Origin: Schleiferilactobacillus perolens DSM 12744
GTDB lineage: Bacteria; Bacillota; Bacilli; Lactobacillales; Lactobacillaceae
Direction of reading: 5' to 3'
Assembly: GCF_001435585.1 (NCBI RefSeq)
Contig: NZ_AZEC01000001.1
Location: forward strand, 248,001 to 312,000
Length of the DNA: 64,000 nucleotides
This document shows, in pieces, positions 17,049 through 25,093 of this stretch. A model generated the notes under the pieces. The model did not search any database. It was not told the origin of the DNA and saw only the letters and a list, made by a program, of their open reading frames with translations. Positions within the stretch are counted from its first letter, which is position 1; the number at the start of each line of letters is the position of its first letter. A program made the position numbers and the translations under genes.

Positions 17049-17062
17049 ATTAATCGCTTACA
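17049..17062 (-). promoter_or_regulatory. cre-like site upstream of fucI
   Basis: The minus strand reads TGTAAGCGATTAAT, a partial CcpA consensus overlapping the TAATAT -10-like sequence of fucI. Glucose repression of fucose use is the expected effect. Confidence 0.45.
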
Positions 17063-17098
17063 TTTTCACTGAGAAGCAACGGTGCCACTTCTGGCAAG

Positions 17099-17135
17099 TC
17101 GCCATATATTCGTGCGCATTTCGCCATAGTTCGCC
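17099..17135 (-). promoter_or_regulatory. phased direct-repeat operator upstream of fucI (probable FucR site)
   Basis: TCGCC-type repeats begin at 17099, 17110 (TCGTG), 17121 and 17131, at 11, 11 and 10 bp intervals. On the minus strand, the fucI sense strand, the repeated word is GGCGA(A). The same word in the same orientation relative to the gene repeats upstream of fucA, which supports a common DeoR-family regulator. Confidence 0.6.
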
Positions 17136-17143
17136 ACACTTGT

Positions 17144-17914
17144 TCAGAAGAGTACATCAGCGCCGGCTTGCTGCCAGGCGCGGGACAGGGTCTTGCTGGG
17201 GGCTTGATCCGTCACGATCGCGTTAAGCTGATCAATGCCGCCCAGGCGGTAATAGCTCTTGACGCCGAACTTAGAATGATCGCACAGCAGGATGGTTTGA
17301 TCCGCATGGGCCATCATTTGCCGCTTCATACTGCCTTGGGTTTCGCTGGACATATACACGCCCTCGCCCGTCACGCCGACGCAGGAAATGATCGCCAGAT
17401 CGGCACGGAAACTATTGATGAAATCCATCGCGGCGTCGCCGACAATGGATCCGGAACCAGTGCGCAGCCGGCCGCCGGTGACAAAGGTCTTCACGTTCGT
17501 CGCACTATCCAGGGTGACCGCCAGGCGCAAGCCGTTGGTGATCACGATGATATTGCGCAGCGGGGTGAGGTAGTTGGCCATGAAGGAGGCGGTACTGCTG
17601 GAGTCGACGAAGATGGCGTGGTTGTCACCCAGAAAGACGCTGGCCGTGTCGGCGATCTTGCGCTTCTCGGCTTCGTGTTCCTGTTCACGGAAAAGATAAG
17701 ACAACTCCACATTTTCAGGTTTGACCAGTTCCACCCGGCCAAACTTGCGGGCAATTTTACCCATAGTTTCCAACTCCAATAAGTCTCGGCGCAAAGTTGA
17801 GGCGCTGACAAAGAGGGATTCCTGTAAATCGCCGGTGGAGACGGTGCGTTTTTGCTGGAGAATTTCCAGTATTTTGGTTAATCGTTCATTCTTAAACAAC
17901 TTGTTCACTTCCAA
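17144..17914 (-). CDS. fucR: DeoR-family transcriptional regulator of fucose genes
   Basis: A 256-residue regulator with an N-terminal DeoR winged HTH (RLTKILEILQQKRTVSTGDL; VSASTLRRDLLELE, about residues 10-50) and a C-terminal sugar-phosphate sensor domain of the DeoR type (FVDSSSTASFMANYL; ITNGLRLAVTL; CDHSKFG). It is encoded between fucI and fucA and divergently from fucA. The expected inducer is a phosphorylated intermediate such as fuculose 1-phosphate. The start is uncertain: the TTG at 17912-17914 gives the longest form, but a TTG 15 nt downstream follows GGAAGTG better. Phased GGCGAA repeats flank the gene on both sides. Confidence 0.82.
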   Translation of the reverse strand: MEVNKLFKNERLTKILEILQQKRTVSTGDLQESLFVSASTLRRDLLELETMGKIARKFGRVELVKPENVELSYLFREQEHEAEKRKIADTASVFLGDNHAIFVDSSSTASFMANYLTPLRNIIVITNGLRLAVTLDSATNVKTFVTGGRLRTGSGSIVGDAAMDFINSFRADLAIISCVGVTGEGVYMSSETQGSMKRQMMAHADQTILLCDHSKFGVKSYYRLGGIDQLNAIVTDQAPSKTLSRAWQQAGADVLF

Positions 17915-17982
17915 TCAATCACTTGCCTGTATTATACAGCAACCGCTTACTTTTACGATAACTAACGTTTTTTAATTGTCGG

Positions 17983-18031
17983 GGCGACTTCTTGGTGGCG
18001 AGTGATGACGAAGTGTGGCGAATTAGTCGCC
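17983..18031 (+). promoter_or_regulatory. phased direct-repeat operator between fucR and fucA
   Basis: GGCGA occurs at 17983 and 17997, GACGA at 18007 and GGCGA at 18017, the last three exactly 10 bp apart. An inverted TCGCC follows at 18027. The same word is reiterated upstream of fucI. A partial cre (AGTAAGCGGTTGCT on the minus strand) lies at 17938-17951. Confidence 0.6.
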
Positions 18032-18130
18032 AAAATTGTGCCCCCCGTCCAACTCCGATGTGCAAACGATATCTTGACTGTTTTTCCATTTATACTAAAG
18101 GCAAATATTGATTGAGAGCGAGTGATCATA

Positions 18131-18940
18131 ATGGAAATGATGTTCCAGAAAGAACGGGCTGATTTAGCGCATACCGTCCAAGTGATGTTTGACCGGAAAG
18201 ATACCAATATTGCAGGCGGTAATATGTCGACGAAGGTATTTGACCAAGATGAACATCCTTACATCCTCATTACGCCCACTTTTATGTCCGAAACGTATTA
18301 TGCGGAATTGCACCCGGCGCAAATATTAGTGGTGGATGCAGAAACAGGGGAAAAAATTGACGGCGTCGGGGAAGTCACCCGGGAGATCAACATGCACGAA
18401 GAAGCCTACCGGGTCCATCCTGGTATTCGTTGTGTCTATCACTCTCACGCCGAAGAGTCGATGTTTTGGGCTACCAGCGGACTGGATATGCCCAACGTGA
18501 CGGAAGCCACCCGGGAATTAGGGCGAATTCGCGTCTTGCCCTTTGCACCGGCGACCAGCAAAGCATTAGCGGATATTGTGTACAATGCGTTGCTGGAAAT
18601 CGGTGATAAGGCCATGGAAAATGTCTTTCTTTTGAACAGTCATGGCATCGTCATCACGTCGACTGATCTGCACATCGCCGTGCGGATCTTGGAAACCCTG
18701 GAATGGAACGCCAAGATTGCCTATCAGCAGACGATTTTCATCAAGCTGGGACTGCTGGATGACTATCAATCCTGCGGTAAGAACTACAAAGAGCCGTATA
18801 AGGAAGTGCCGCTGATTGCAATTCCGGAGATTCCGATCAAGGCGAAGGACATGCCGTTCCCGGAGAATCCGCAGCGTCCGGAAGCAGAAATGCGGCCGGG
18901 TGAAGTGGGGAATGATGAGGGCTATCACGCCAGCGTCTAA
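18131..18940 (+). CDS. fucA: L-fuculose-1-phosphate aldolase (class II, zinc)
   Basis: A 269-residue class II aldolase/adducin-type enzyme that cleaves L-fuculose 1-phosphate to dihydroxyacetone phosphate and L-lactaldehyde. The zinc ligands are visible: HSH at residues 104-106 and His171 in NSHG. The upstream EEAYRVHPG block is characteristic. It is longer than E. coli FucA (215) because of a C-terminal tail of about 40 residues rich in Pro and Glu. ATG 18131 is used; a GTG at 18122 is possible. It is transcribed away from fucR and ends at a strong terminator. A rhamnulose-1-phosphate aldolase is the main alternative. Confidence 0.82.
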   Translation: MEMMFQKERADLAHTVQVMFDRKDTNIAGGNMSTKVFDQDEHPYILITPTFMSETYYAELHPAQILVVDAETGEKIDGVGEVTREINMHEEAYRVHPGIRCVYHSHAEESMFWATSGLDMPNVTEATRELGRIRVLPFAPATSKALADIVYNALLEIGDKAMENVFLLNSHGIVITSTDLHIAVRILETLEWNAKIAYQQTIFIKLGLLDDYQSCGKNYKEPYKEVPLIAIPEIPIKAKDMPFPENPQRPEAEMRPGEVGNDEGYHASV

Positions 18941-18975
18941 ATGTATTTCGGTCTGCTTCCGGTTTGTTTGCACAG

Positions 18976-19026
18976 AAAAAGGTTTCTTGCGCAGGAGCAA
19001 AACAATCTGCGTAAGAAACCCTTTTG
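18976..19026. terminator. bidirectional terminator after fucA
   Basis: A 14-bp stem (18981-18994 with 19007-19020) with one wobble is flanked by A5 and a short T-run. It serves fucA and the convergent membrane-protein gene. Confidence 0.9.
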
Positions 19027-19029
19027 CGG

Positions 19030-19842
19030 TTAAAGAACAATCTGCCACAATGCGATAAAGATCAATCCGGCGCCCATGATGCCCACGGTCACATTCATTA
19101 CTTTGGTCATGATGCGGCGTTCCTGATCGTCCATGTCCTCAATCATACTGATGTTGTAGTCATTGAATGGGCCGGCATCCCAGAAGCCGACGTAGTGGGA
19201 CAACAGGTCCTTTTCATGCGCGCTCAAGGGGTTGACACCGGGGTGCAATAACAGCTTATCGTCAAACATCTGATACATGGCATTACTCAACATCGCCCCG
19301 TCCCGATCCTTGGCGGCCTGCGCTGTGATTTTTTGAAAGGTGTCGGCGAATCGTTGCCAATCCCGCTGGTCATCTTCGGTACTAATGAGCGGCTGCCATT
19401 CAGCCAGTTTAGTCTTGAAGATTTCCATCACCGCTGGGAAATGGCGGCGCTGATAATGATTATTCCACGTCAGCCAGCGGTTATCCCGCATCAAGCGGGT
19501 GTTTTGCCAGTTGGAATAGGTGAGCCATATCAGCAAGCCCAACGTGAGCAGGGTGTTCGAAAGGTTAGGAAAGCTCCAGGCTTGGGCCAAGCGTTGCAGA
19601 CTGCCAAAGAGCCAGAAGGCGGAGATCAGCAGGCTGACGGCGGTGGAAAGCAGTTGGCGTTGCCGCAGTTGCGGATTTTTCCACATTTCGTCATAAATCG
19701 TCTGGCGGTGTTTCAGAAAAAGCACCATGTAATCTAGAATATCCAGGGAGTGCAGTTGGCGGTAAGCACGCATGAAGGTCACCATGATGACGATCAGGGC
19801 GCCAATGTTCAGCACGCGATTAATGTTATCTAACAGCGGCAT
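19030..19842 (-). CDS. hypothetical membrane protein, 270 residues
   Basis: Four hydrophobic segments are visible: near residues 10-28, 66-82, 92-108 and 248-268. A long, mostly hydrophilic, Trp-rich domain lies between the third and fourth (about residues 110-245). The ribosome site is AAGGAAC before the ATG. It stands alone, next to the efflux pump and read in the same direction, with a 76-bp gap. I do not recognise the family and no catalytic motif stands out. The topology suggests a cytoplasmic or surface domain tethered by terminal membrane segments. Confidence 0.7.
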   Translation of the reverse strand: MPLLDNINRVLNIGALIVIMVTFMRAYRQLHSLDILDYMVLFLKHRQTIYDEMWKNPQLRQRQLLSTAVSLLISAFWLFGSLQRLAQAWSFPNLSNTLLTLGLLIWLTYSNWQNTRLMRDNRWLTWNNHYQRRHFPAVMEIFKTKLAEWQPLISTEDDQRDWQRFADTFQKITAQAAKDRDGAMLSNAMYQMFDDKLLLHPGVNPLSAHEKDLLSHYVGFWDAGPFNDYNISMIEDMDDQERRIMTKVMNVTVGIMGAGLIFIALWQIVL

Positions 19843-19918
19843 GGCCCAGTTCCTTTCTTGTTCAGAAATAGCGTCTCTCTATTTTAGAAGGAAATGCGAC
19901 CTGCATCAAGAATGCGGA

Positions 19919-21505
19919 TTAGTTTCTGGCTGCTTTCAAATCCAACTTTTGCGATTGCTGGTGAGTCCGCAACAATAGTACCGCGGCTAAAGCACCGATC
20001 AGCGCAATGACGGCCGCCGTCAGAGTTAATGCGATCATCCCATTATCAAAGGCCCGCACGACAATGGTTTGGATCTGGTGGGCAAAGGGACTTTTTGCTA
20101 ACCGCGCAGAAAAGGCGATGGTGTGACCAGAGAACGGTCCGGCGTTGATTAGGGCATCCTTAATGCCGTTCAAAGCCTGCGTCGGCATTTTTACCTGGGG
20201 TAACGCCGTGTTGAGATGGGCCATGTAACTGTTGTTCTGGATCAAGCCCAAGCCAACGACCCCCACAGTGGTGCCAAATTGGCGGAAGACATTGAGCAGT
20301 CCAGAGGCCATGCCCATCTCGTGGGGCGCGACGCCAGCCATACCGGCCGTGTTCAGCACCGGATTGACGATGGCGTTCGTGATCCCGATCATGACCATAC
20401 CCGGCCACAGTTCCAGGAAAGATACACCGGGCGCGATGACCCAGGCAATGGTCAGGTAGCCGATACTGCCGATGAGCATGCCGATACTGATCATCCATTT
20501 ACTGGAGAAGCGGGCGGTCAACAGGCCGACGACTGGTCCTAACACCAGCGACCAGACACTCATGACTAATTGACGCACGCCGGTTTCAATGGCGGAATAG
20601 CCAATGTAGTTCTGCATCAGGGCGGTCAAGAATGCATTATACGCATAAATACCGGAACCCAGTGCAAAGGCGACGATAACGGTGCCGACAAAGTGGCGTT
20701 CCTTGAACATCCCTAGGTTGATCATGGGATGAGCGACGCGGCTTTCAACAAAAATAAACAGACTCATTACCGCGATCCCGCCGATAAGCAGGATGGCAAT
20801 CTCAGGATTAGTCCAGCTCCAGCGGGGATGGCCTTCTTTGACGATCAAGCCGTAAATGATGGCGAATAAACCAATGGCCGACAGCAGCATGCCGCCGACA
20901 TCAATTTTTTGATTTTTACCATAGCTGGGTGTTTCTTTCACGTACACGATGGTCAGCACAACGGCGAGAATGCCGAAGGGGACATTGACGTAGAAAATCG
21001 CGGGCCAGCCGAAGTTTTCAACCAAATAGCCGCCGATCAAGGGACCGGAAGCCGTGGAGATTCCGATGACGGAACCTAAGATGCCCAGGGCGAGCCCCCG
21101 CTGCCGACCGGCAAAGTTAGATGCCACTAGCGCCATGGACAACGACATCATCCCGGCGCCGCCAATAGCTTGCACGCCCCGGCCAATATCGAGGATCAAT
21201 AGACTGGGCGCCATACCATTCACAGCGGATGCCACGACGAACAAGATGAGCGAACCCAAGAAGATCTTCTTCCGGCCGTACATATCGCCGAGTTTCGACA
21301 TAATCATGAGCGTCACGGCGTACACCAAGGTGTAGGCGTTCAGGACCCACTGCAGATCGGTGAACGTGGTGTTGAAATCCTTCACCATGGTGGGCAGGGC
21401 GACGTTGACGACGGTGACGTCCAACAGGCCCATGAAGACCCCCAGACCCATGGCCGCCAGGGCGATCCATTGTTTAACGGTGGTTTTTTGCTGTTGCTTA
21501 TCCAT
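19919..21505 (-). CDS. MFS multidrug efflux transporter, DHA2 (EmrB/QacA) family
   Basis: A 528-residue transporter with 14 expected membrane segments. Family motifs are present: LDVTVVNVALPTM at the first segment, the loop motif LGDMYGRKKIFL, and motif C in segment 5 (GSVIGISTASGPLIGGYL). It would export toxic lipophilic compounds by proton exchange. The gene is just downstream of a PadR repressor on the same strand, and its promoter region (21506-21650) holds several TATAGT/TATACT words that could bind that repressor. The substrate is unknown. Confidence 0.9.
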   Translation of the reverse strand: MDKQQQKTTVKQWIALAAMGLGVFMGLLDVTVVNVALPTMVKDFNTTFTDLQWVLNAYTLVYAVTLMIMSKLGDMYGRKKIFLGSLILFVVASAVNGMAPSLLILDIGRGVQAIGGAGMMSLSMALVASNFAGRQRGLALGILGSVIGISTASGPLIGGYLVENFGWPAIFYVNVPFGILAVVLTIVYVKETPSYGKNQKIDVGGMLLSAIGLFAIIYGLIVKEGHPRWSWTNPEIAILLIGGIAVMSLFIFVESRVAHPMINLGMFKERHFVGTVIVAFALGSGIYAYNAFLTALMQNYIGYSAIETGVRQLVMSVWSLVLGPVVGLLTARFSSKWMISIGMLIGSIGYLTIAWVIAPGVSFLELWPGMVMIGITNAIVNPVLNTAGMAGVAPHEMGMASGLLNVFRQFGTTVGVVGLGLIQNNSYMAHLNTALPQVKMPTQALNGIKDALINAGPFSGHTIAFSARLAKSPFAHQIQTIVVRAFDNGMIALTLTAAVIALIGALAAVLLLRTHQQSQKLDLKAARN

Positions 21506-21770
21506 TCTTTGCCTCTGCTTTCTGCTACAAAGTATTTTACTATTTATGACACAGTAATCGACTATACACTATACTATGTATTGACTAAGTTTATCGGCCT
21601 TAGGACTGAAGTTAGGCGCATTCGACTCCAATTTACTCGCATCGCAGTACCGAGGACATATTGAGTGAACAGCATGTGGAAAACGAGACTAACCAGCGCA
21701 GGTAATGAAACGGGTCACGCTCCAAAACATAACGCTATTCCTTTTTTCTAGGTTCCATTTTTGTTGCCGT

Positions 21771-22331
21771 TTATCCATTTTTTCCCGCTGCCTGTTGAAT
21801 CAAAACTTGGCGGGAATCATTGATCCAATCCAATTTGGTGTGACAGAGGGCAATGCTCAATTCGAGATTACGGATCGTCCACTGGACATACGGCTTGTTG
21901 GTACTTGGCTCTTTGAGAACATTCTGCAGATGAGTCAGGACGCCTTCATAGGTTTTTAAGTCCGCCTGGGTTTGTGTTTCGTAATCATTTAAAATGGCTT
22001 TTTGATGGGCCAAGTCTACAGCCGGCATGCCCCGAAACTTGAAGCGAAACATCGATTCCCGCTTGGCATCCGGGGCGATGGGTTCAGCCATCAAGGCCAA
22101 GAAGCGTGCTTTGCCTGCTGGCGTAATCTGGGCCACCTTTTTATTCCGCGGATCGGTTTCATCTGCCAAAAATTCAATGTACCCATGGTCTTCTAACTTG
22201 GCCAGCAACGGGTACATTACCCCATTGGAAATCTCTCGTCGGGGAACAAGGCTGCTTTCGACCACTTGGCGTAGTTTATACCCAGTCATGTTGCGGGACA
22301 TCAGCGTTCCGAGAATCAATAATTCGTACAT
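21771..22331 (-). CDS. PadR-family transcriptional regulator
   Basis: A 186-residue regulator starting at the ATG at 22329-22331, after GGAGGTATGC; in-frame codons further upstream are not supported. The N-terminal PadR winged helix is clear (MYELLILGTLMSRNMTGYKL; ISNGVMYPLLAKLEDHGYIE). A C-terminal helical dimerisation domain follows, with conserved features of the PadR_4/Vir_act_alpha_C type. It probably represses itself and the adjacent DHA2 pump. Two GTCG...CGAC palindromes lie directly upstream of its ribosome site. The intergenic stretch 21506-21770 to the pump holds only promoter-like AT-rich DNA. Confidence 0.85.
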   Translation of the reverse strand: MYELLILGTLMSRNMTGYKLRQVVESSLVPRREISNGVMYPLLAKLEDHGYIEFLADETDPRNKKVAQITPAGKARFLALMAEPIAPDAKRESMFRFKFRGMPAVDLAHQKAILNDYETQTQADLKTYEGVLTHLQNVLKEPSTNKPYVQWTIRNLELSIALCHTKLDWINDSRQVLIQQAAGKNG

Positions 22332-22345
22332 GCATACCTCCATAT

Positions 22346-22380
22346 GTCGTAACGACTGGTTAATAATAGGTCGTTTCGAC
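22346..22380 (-). promoter_or_regulatory. tandem GTCG...CGAC palindromes upstream of padR
   Basis: GTCGTAACGAC (22346-22356) and GTCGTTTCGAC (22370-22380) start 24 bp apart just upstream of the PadR ribosome site. A third half-site, AAAACGAC, follows near 22407. They are candidate autoregulatory operators. Confidence 0.5.
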
Positions 22381-22435
22381 GGATTGTGCAAGTGAAAACT
22401 TCCATGAAAACGACTTTTTATTTCTGCAAATAAAA

Positions 22436-22465
22436 AGTTGGCGTCAAATGACACCAACTAAATAT
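22436..22465 (-). terminator. terminator of the polyol/sugar operon
   Basis: The minus strand shows an 11-bp stem (22449-22459 with 22436-22446, one mismatch, tiny loop) followed by TTTTTATTT. It lies about 200 bp beyond the tpiA-like stop. The intervening 22466-22664 contains a short hairpin and a possible 25-codon plus-strand ORF (GTG at 22557 behind GGGGGTG, stop at 22632-22634) that I cannot support further. Confidence 0.75.
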
Positions 22466-22664
22466 AAGAAGAAGTACGTTTTCACATTCTTTGAATAAGG
22501 CGTTTTGACAGATCGATTGTAATAATAGTCGGAGCCAATTGAGGGGGTGACCTGCTGTGAAAGTAATTAATTCTTCGGCTGGAACAGCAGCCAACTCAAG
22601 TTATCAAATAAACGAGGTGGGAACTATTGAATAGGAAAAGCTCTGGGAGAAAACCTTGGGTTGC

Positions 22665-23333
22665 TTATTTAAACTTTGCAAGAGCTGAAATCATCTCGTC
22701 CAATTTCTGTTCCCAATCGGGCGCCTTAATGATTCCACTTGTTGCGCCACTGCCATCAGCACCAAGCATCATTACCTTCTCTACATCTTTTCCGGTACTG
22801 ACACCGGCGGCCTGCATAATCAAGATGTTAGGATCGACATCACGAACGGCCTTGTTGGTTTCTTGAATGTAAGCCTCATTGCTAGTGTTGCCTAGGCCAA
22901 TCAAGCTGGTAGGCTCACAAATCATTGCTGTGGGATGTAATTCAGCAATGGCGGCACTTTGCGCAGGTGTATCGCTGCACACGACTGTCATCAGGCCAAT
23001 TTCTTTAGCGCGTTTAATTGTGGCATCTAGAGTAGCAATCGTCAGTGGTTTTTCTGCGTGGTTTAACACGACGGCCTTGACGCCCTGATGCTTGAGTGCT
23101 TCTGGCAATACATGACCCATACCACGACCTGGTTTGAGTGAATCCATGTGTTGGGCAGTGATGATCAGATGACTTGTCGATTTCACGATATCGGGGATAT
23201 CAACTAATTGAGCGGTGAACATCACATCTACTTGGTATTTCTCGGCAACCTTATCTGATAGTTGTGCCAGTTTCAAAGTGTCTTGCCCAAATAGATAAGA
23301 CTTTGGATTGACAATAAAGAACGGTTTCTTCAT
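22665..23333 (-). CDS. short triose-phosphate-isomerase-like protein
   Basis: A 222-residue TIM-barrel protein. The catalytic trio of triosephosphate isomerase can be matched: Lys in NPKSY near residue 11, His in VLNHAEK and Glu in CEPTSLIGLG. The length and the EPxxLIGxG block resemble the compact archaeal-type TIM, not the 250-residue glycolytic enzyme. It is the last gene of the operon with a class II aldolase and an epimerase. Related proteins in tetritol pathways isomerise erythrulose 4-phosphate, so a tetrose-phosphate substrate is as likely as triose phosphate. The ATG after GGAGTGAAATGTG is used. Confidence 0.75.
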   Translation of the reverse strand: MKKPFFIVNPKSYLFGQDTLKLAQLSDKVAEKYQVDVMFTAQLVDIPDIVKSTSHLIITAQHMDSLKPGRGMGHVLPEALKHQGVKAVVLNHAEKPLTIATLDATIKRAKEIGLMTVVCSDTPAQSAAIAELHPTAMICEPTSLIGLGNTSNEAYIQETNKAVRDVDPNILIMQAAGVSTGKDVEKVMMLGADGSGATSGIIKAPDWEQKLDEMISALAKFK

Positions 23334-23355
23334 CACATTTCACTCCTGTTCTGTG

Positions 23356-24192
23356 TTAGTCTCCGTACTGGTATTTATTGGTTTTGAATACGCCGAAATA
23401 GTGCTCAGCAAGATTCTGAATTTCATCGCGCTGATGTTCGGCCATTTCGGGTTCGTTTTCGAATGGCTTTTCTTGGGCGGCTTTAAGTGAAATGTTGGCG
23501 AGATCAGTGTAGATATTGACCTTGGTGACACCTAGTTCCACGGTCTTGGTCAGATTTTCATCGCCAGACGAGGATCCACCATGAAGAACCAGGGGAATAT
23601 TGAGTGCTTCCCGTAAAGCTTGAAGTCGCTCAAAATTCAACTTAGGAATCCCATGGTGCTTGTAAACGCCATGAGAGGTACCGATCGATACCGCCAGCGA
23701 ATCAACTTGCGTTTCATTCTGAAATGCAGTTGCTGCGTCTACCTCGGTGTAATTGCTGTTATCTTCGGTAGAATTGGTACCAACATGGCCAATCTCGGCT
23801 TCTACATTGACCCCTCGTTGATGGGCATATTCGACAATTGATTTAGTGGTTGCAACGTTTTCTTCGAAAGACTTATCGGATGCATCAATCATCACGGACG
23901 TAAAACCATTGGCGGCTCCCCATTTAACCAAATCTGGATCGGTACCATGGTCTAGATGCAGGATGACAGGTACGCTGGCTTTTTCACCATAGTATTTGCC
24001 CAAGGCCAGCGCATCGTAAATGTTGATCTCTGCTGAATGCTTTTGCGCCCATGCCAGAATAACGGGTAGATTTAGTTTTTCTGCTGCTGCAAGTTCTGCA
24101 CGAATAGAGTTGCTATCCCAATAATTAAAGTGGGGGAGCGCAAATCCCTTATTCCGCGCTTGTTCGAGATACAACTTTGAAGTGACTAACAT
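23356..24192 (-). CDS. class II ketose-bisphosphate aldolase
   Basis: A 278-residue zinc aldolase of the FbaA/GatY family. HLDHG at residues 79-83 supplies the catalytic Asp81 and Zn ligand His82. EAEIGHVG, GTSHGVYK and LHGGSSSGDE supply the other zinc and phosphate contacts. Length and loops resemble the tagatose/fructose-bisphosphate aldolases of accessory pathways. In this operon it is expected to split a phosphorylated ketose made by the FGGY kinase and epimerase into DHAP and an aldehyde. The ribosome site is AAAGGAG. Substrate length (C5 or C6) cannot be read from sequence. Confidence 0.85.
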   Translation of the reverse strand: MLVTSKLYLEQARNKGFALPHFNYWDSNSIRAELAAAEKLNLPVILAWAQKHSAEINIYDALALGKYYGEKASVPVILHLDHGTDPDLVKWGAANGFTSVMIDASDKSFEENVATTKSIVEYAHQRGVNVEAEIGHVGTNSTEDNSNYTEVDAATAFQNETQVDSLAVSIGTSHGVYKHHGIPKLNFERLQALREALNIPLVLHGGSSSGDENLTKTVELGVTKVNIYTDLANISLKAAQEKPFENEPEMAEHQRDEIQNLAEHYFGVFKTNKYQYGD

Positions 24193-24213
24193 TTTTACTA
24201 TCTCCTTTGTCTG

Positions 24214-25068
24214 TTACTTGAAATATTTGGCTACATACTGACCGAGAAAATCGCGCGCAACTTTAATGTTGTTCTCGTATTTGCCATCATCAGTTGCCCA
24301 CATTTCGATGACAAAGGGTCCGCGATAGTTCAGCCGATTTAAAACCTTCATGCAGCCATCAAAATCCACATCACCCTCACCATAGGGCACATTACGAAAG
24401 CTGCCCTTTCCGTCTCTGGAGACGTATTTAGCATCTTTGAAATGGATTTCAGTGATACGGTGAATGCCTTTTTCGATTTCCTCGCCAGCTTTGTTTTCTG
24501 TCCATGCGGACAAATTTCCAAGATCTGCAAAGATTTGGAGCCATGGCGAGGGAACATTACGTTCAATATTCAAGATGTTACTGATACTACCGGCAAAAGA
24601 GTCATCCATTGTTTCAATGGATAAAGGAACTTCTTTTGAGGCAGCATAATCAACACAACGTTGAATGTTTTCAATGTAGTATTCACGACTGGAAACTGTC
24701 TTTGGTTGTTCAAAAACATCGTACCCGGACGTTAAGATGTTTCGTGCACCCAATGATACAGCGAGATCAATTGCTTTCTTGATTAAGCTGATGCCTGACT
24801 CGCGAGTATCTTTATCCGGTGATCCGAGTGGATACTTGCGATTGGCACTGACGCACAATGACCCAATTCGAATATCTTCAGCAAACATGAAGTCGACGAT
24901 GCTTTTTCGGGTATTGCGATCCCAATCCAAACGACTCAACCGATCTGGATCTTCATCAATACTGAGCTGCATATAATCGAAATCGTACTTCTTGGTCAGC
25001 AATAATTTCTGCTCAAGCGGCAACGATTTTGGCATTGCCTTTTCGTACAATCCAAGTAAGTTTGACAT
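24214..25068 (-). CDS. UlaE-like L-xylulose/hexulose-phosphate 3-epimerase
   Basis: A 284-residue AP-endonuclease-2-like TIM barrel, the same length as E. coli UlaE and collinear with it (LGLYEKAMPKSL; FDYMQLSIDEDPDRLSRLDW; YPLGSPD; FADLGNLSAW; VPYGEGDVDF; GPFVIEMW). The metal-binding acids Glu in SIETMD, Asp in FADLGN, His in EIHFKD and Glu in IEMW are all present. UlaE converts L-xylulose 5-phosphate to L-ribulose 5-phosphate. The rest of the ascorbate pathway is absent here, so the real substrate is probably a different ketose phosphate. Confidence 0.82.
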   Translation of the reverse strand: MSNLLGLYEKAMPKSLPLEQKLLLTKKYDFDYMQLSIDEDPDRLSRLDWDRNTRKSIVDFMFAEDIRIGSLCVSANRKYPLGSPDKDTRESGISLIKKAIDLAVSLGARNILTSGYDVFEQPKTVSSREYYIENIQRCVDYAASKEVPLSIETMDDSFAGSISNILNIERNVPSPWLQIFADLGNLSAWTENKAGEEIEKGIHRITEIHFKDAKYVSRDGKGSFRNVPYGEGDVDFDGCMKVLNRLNYRGPFVIEMWATDDGKYENNIKVARDFLGQYVAKYFK

Positions 25069-25093
25069 TTAATCGCCCCTTTGTGGCATACTC

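Noticed and set aside
22557-22634. 25-codon plus-strand ORF starting at GTG behind GGGGGTG
   Set aside because: The ribosome site is good, but there is no clear promoter, no terminator directly after it and no recognisable peptide, and it lies between two minus-strand units. Kept only as a remark.
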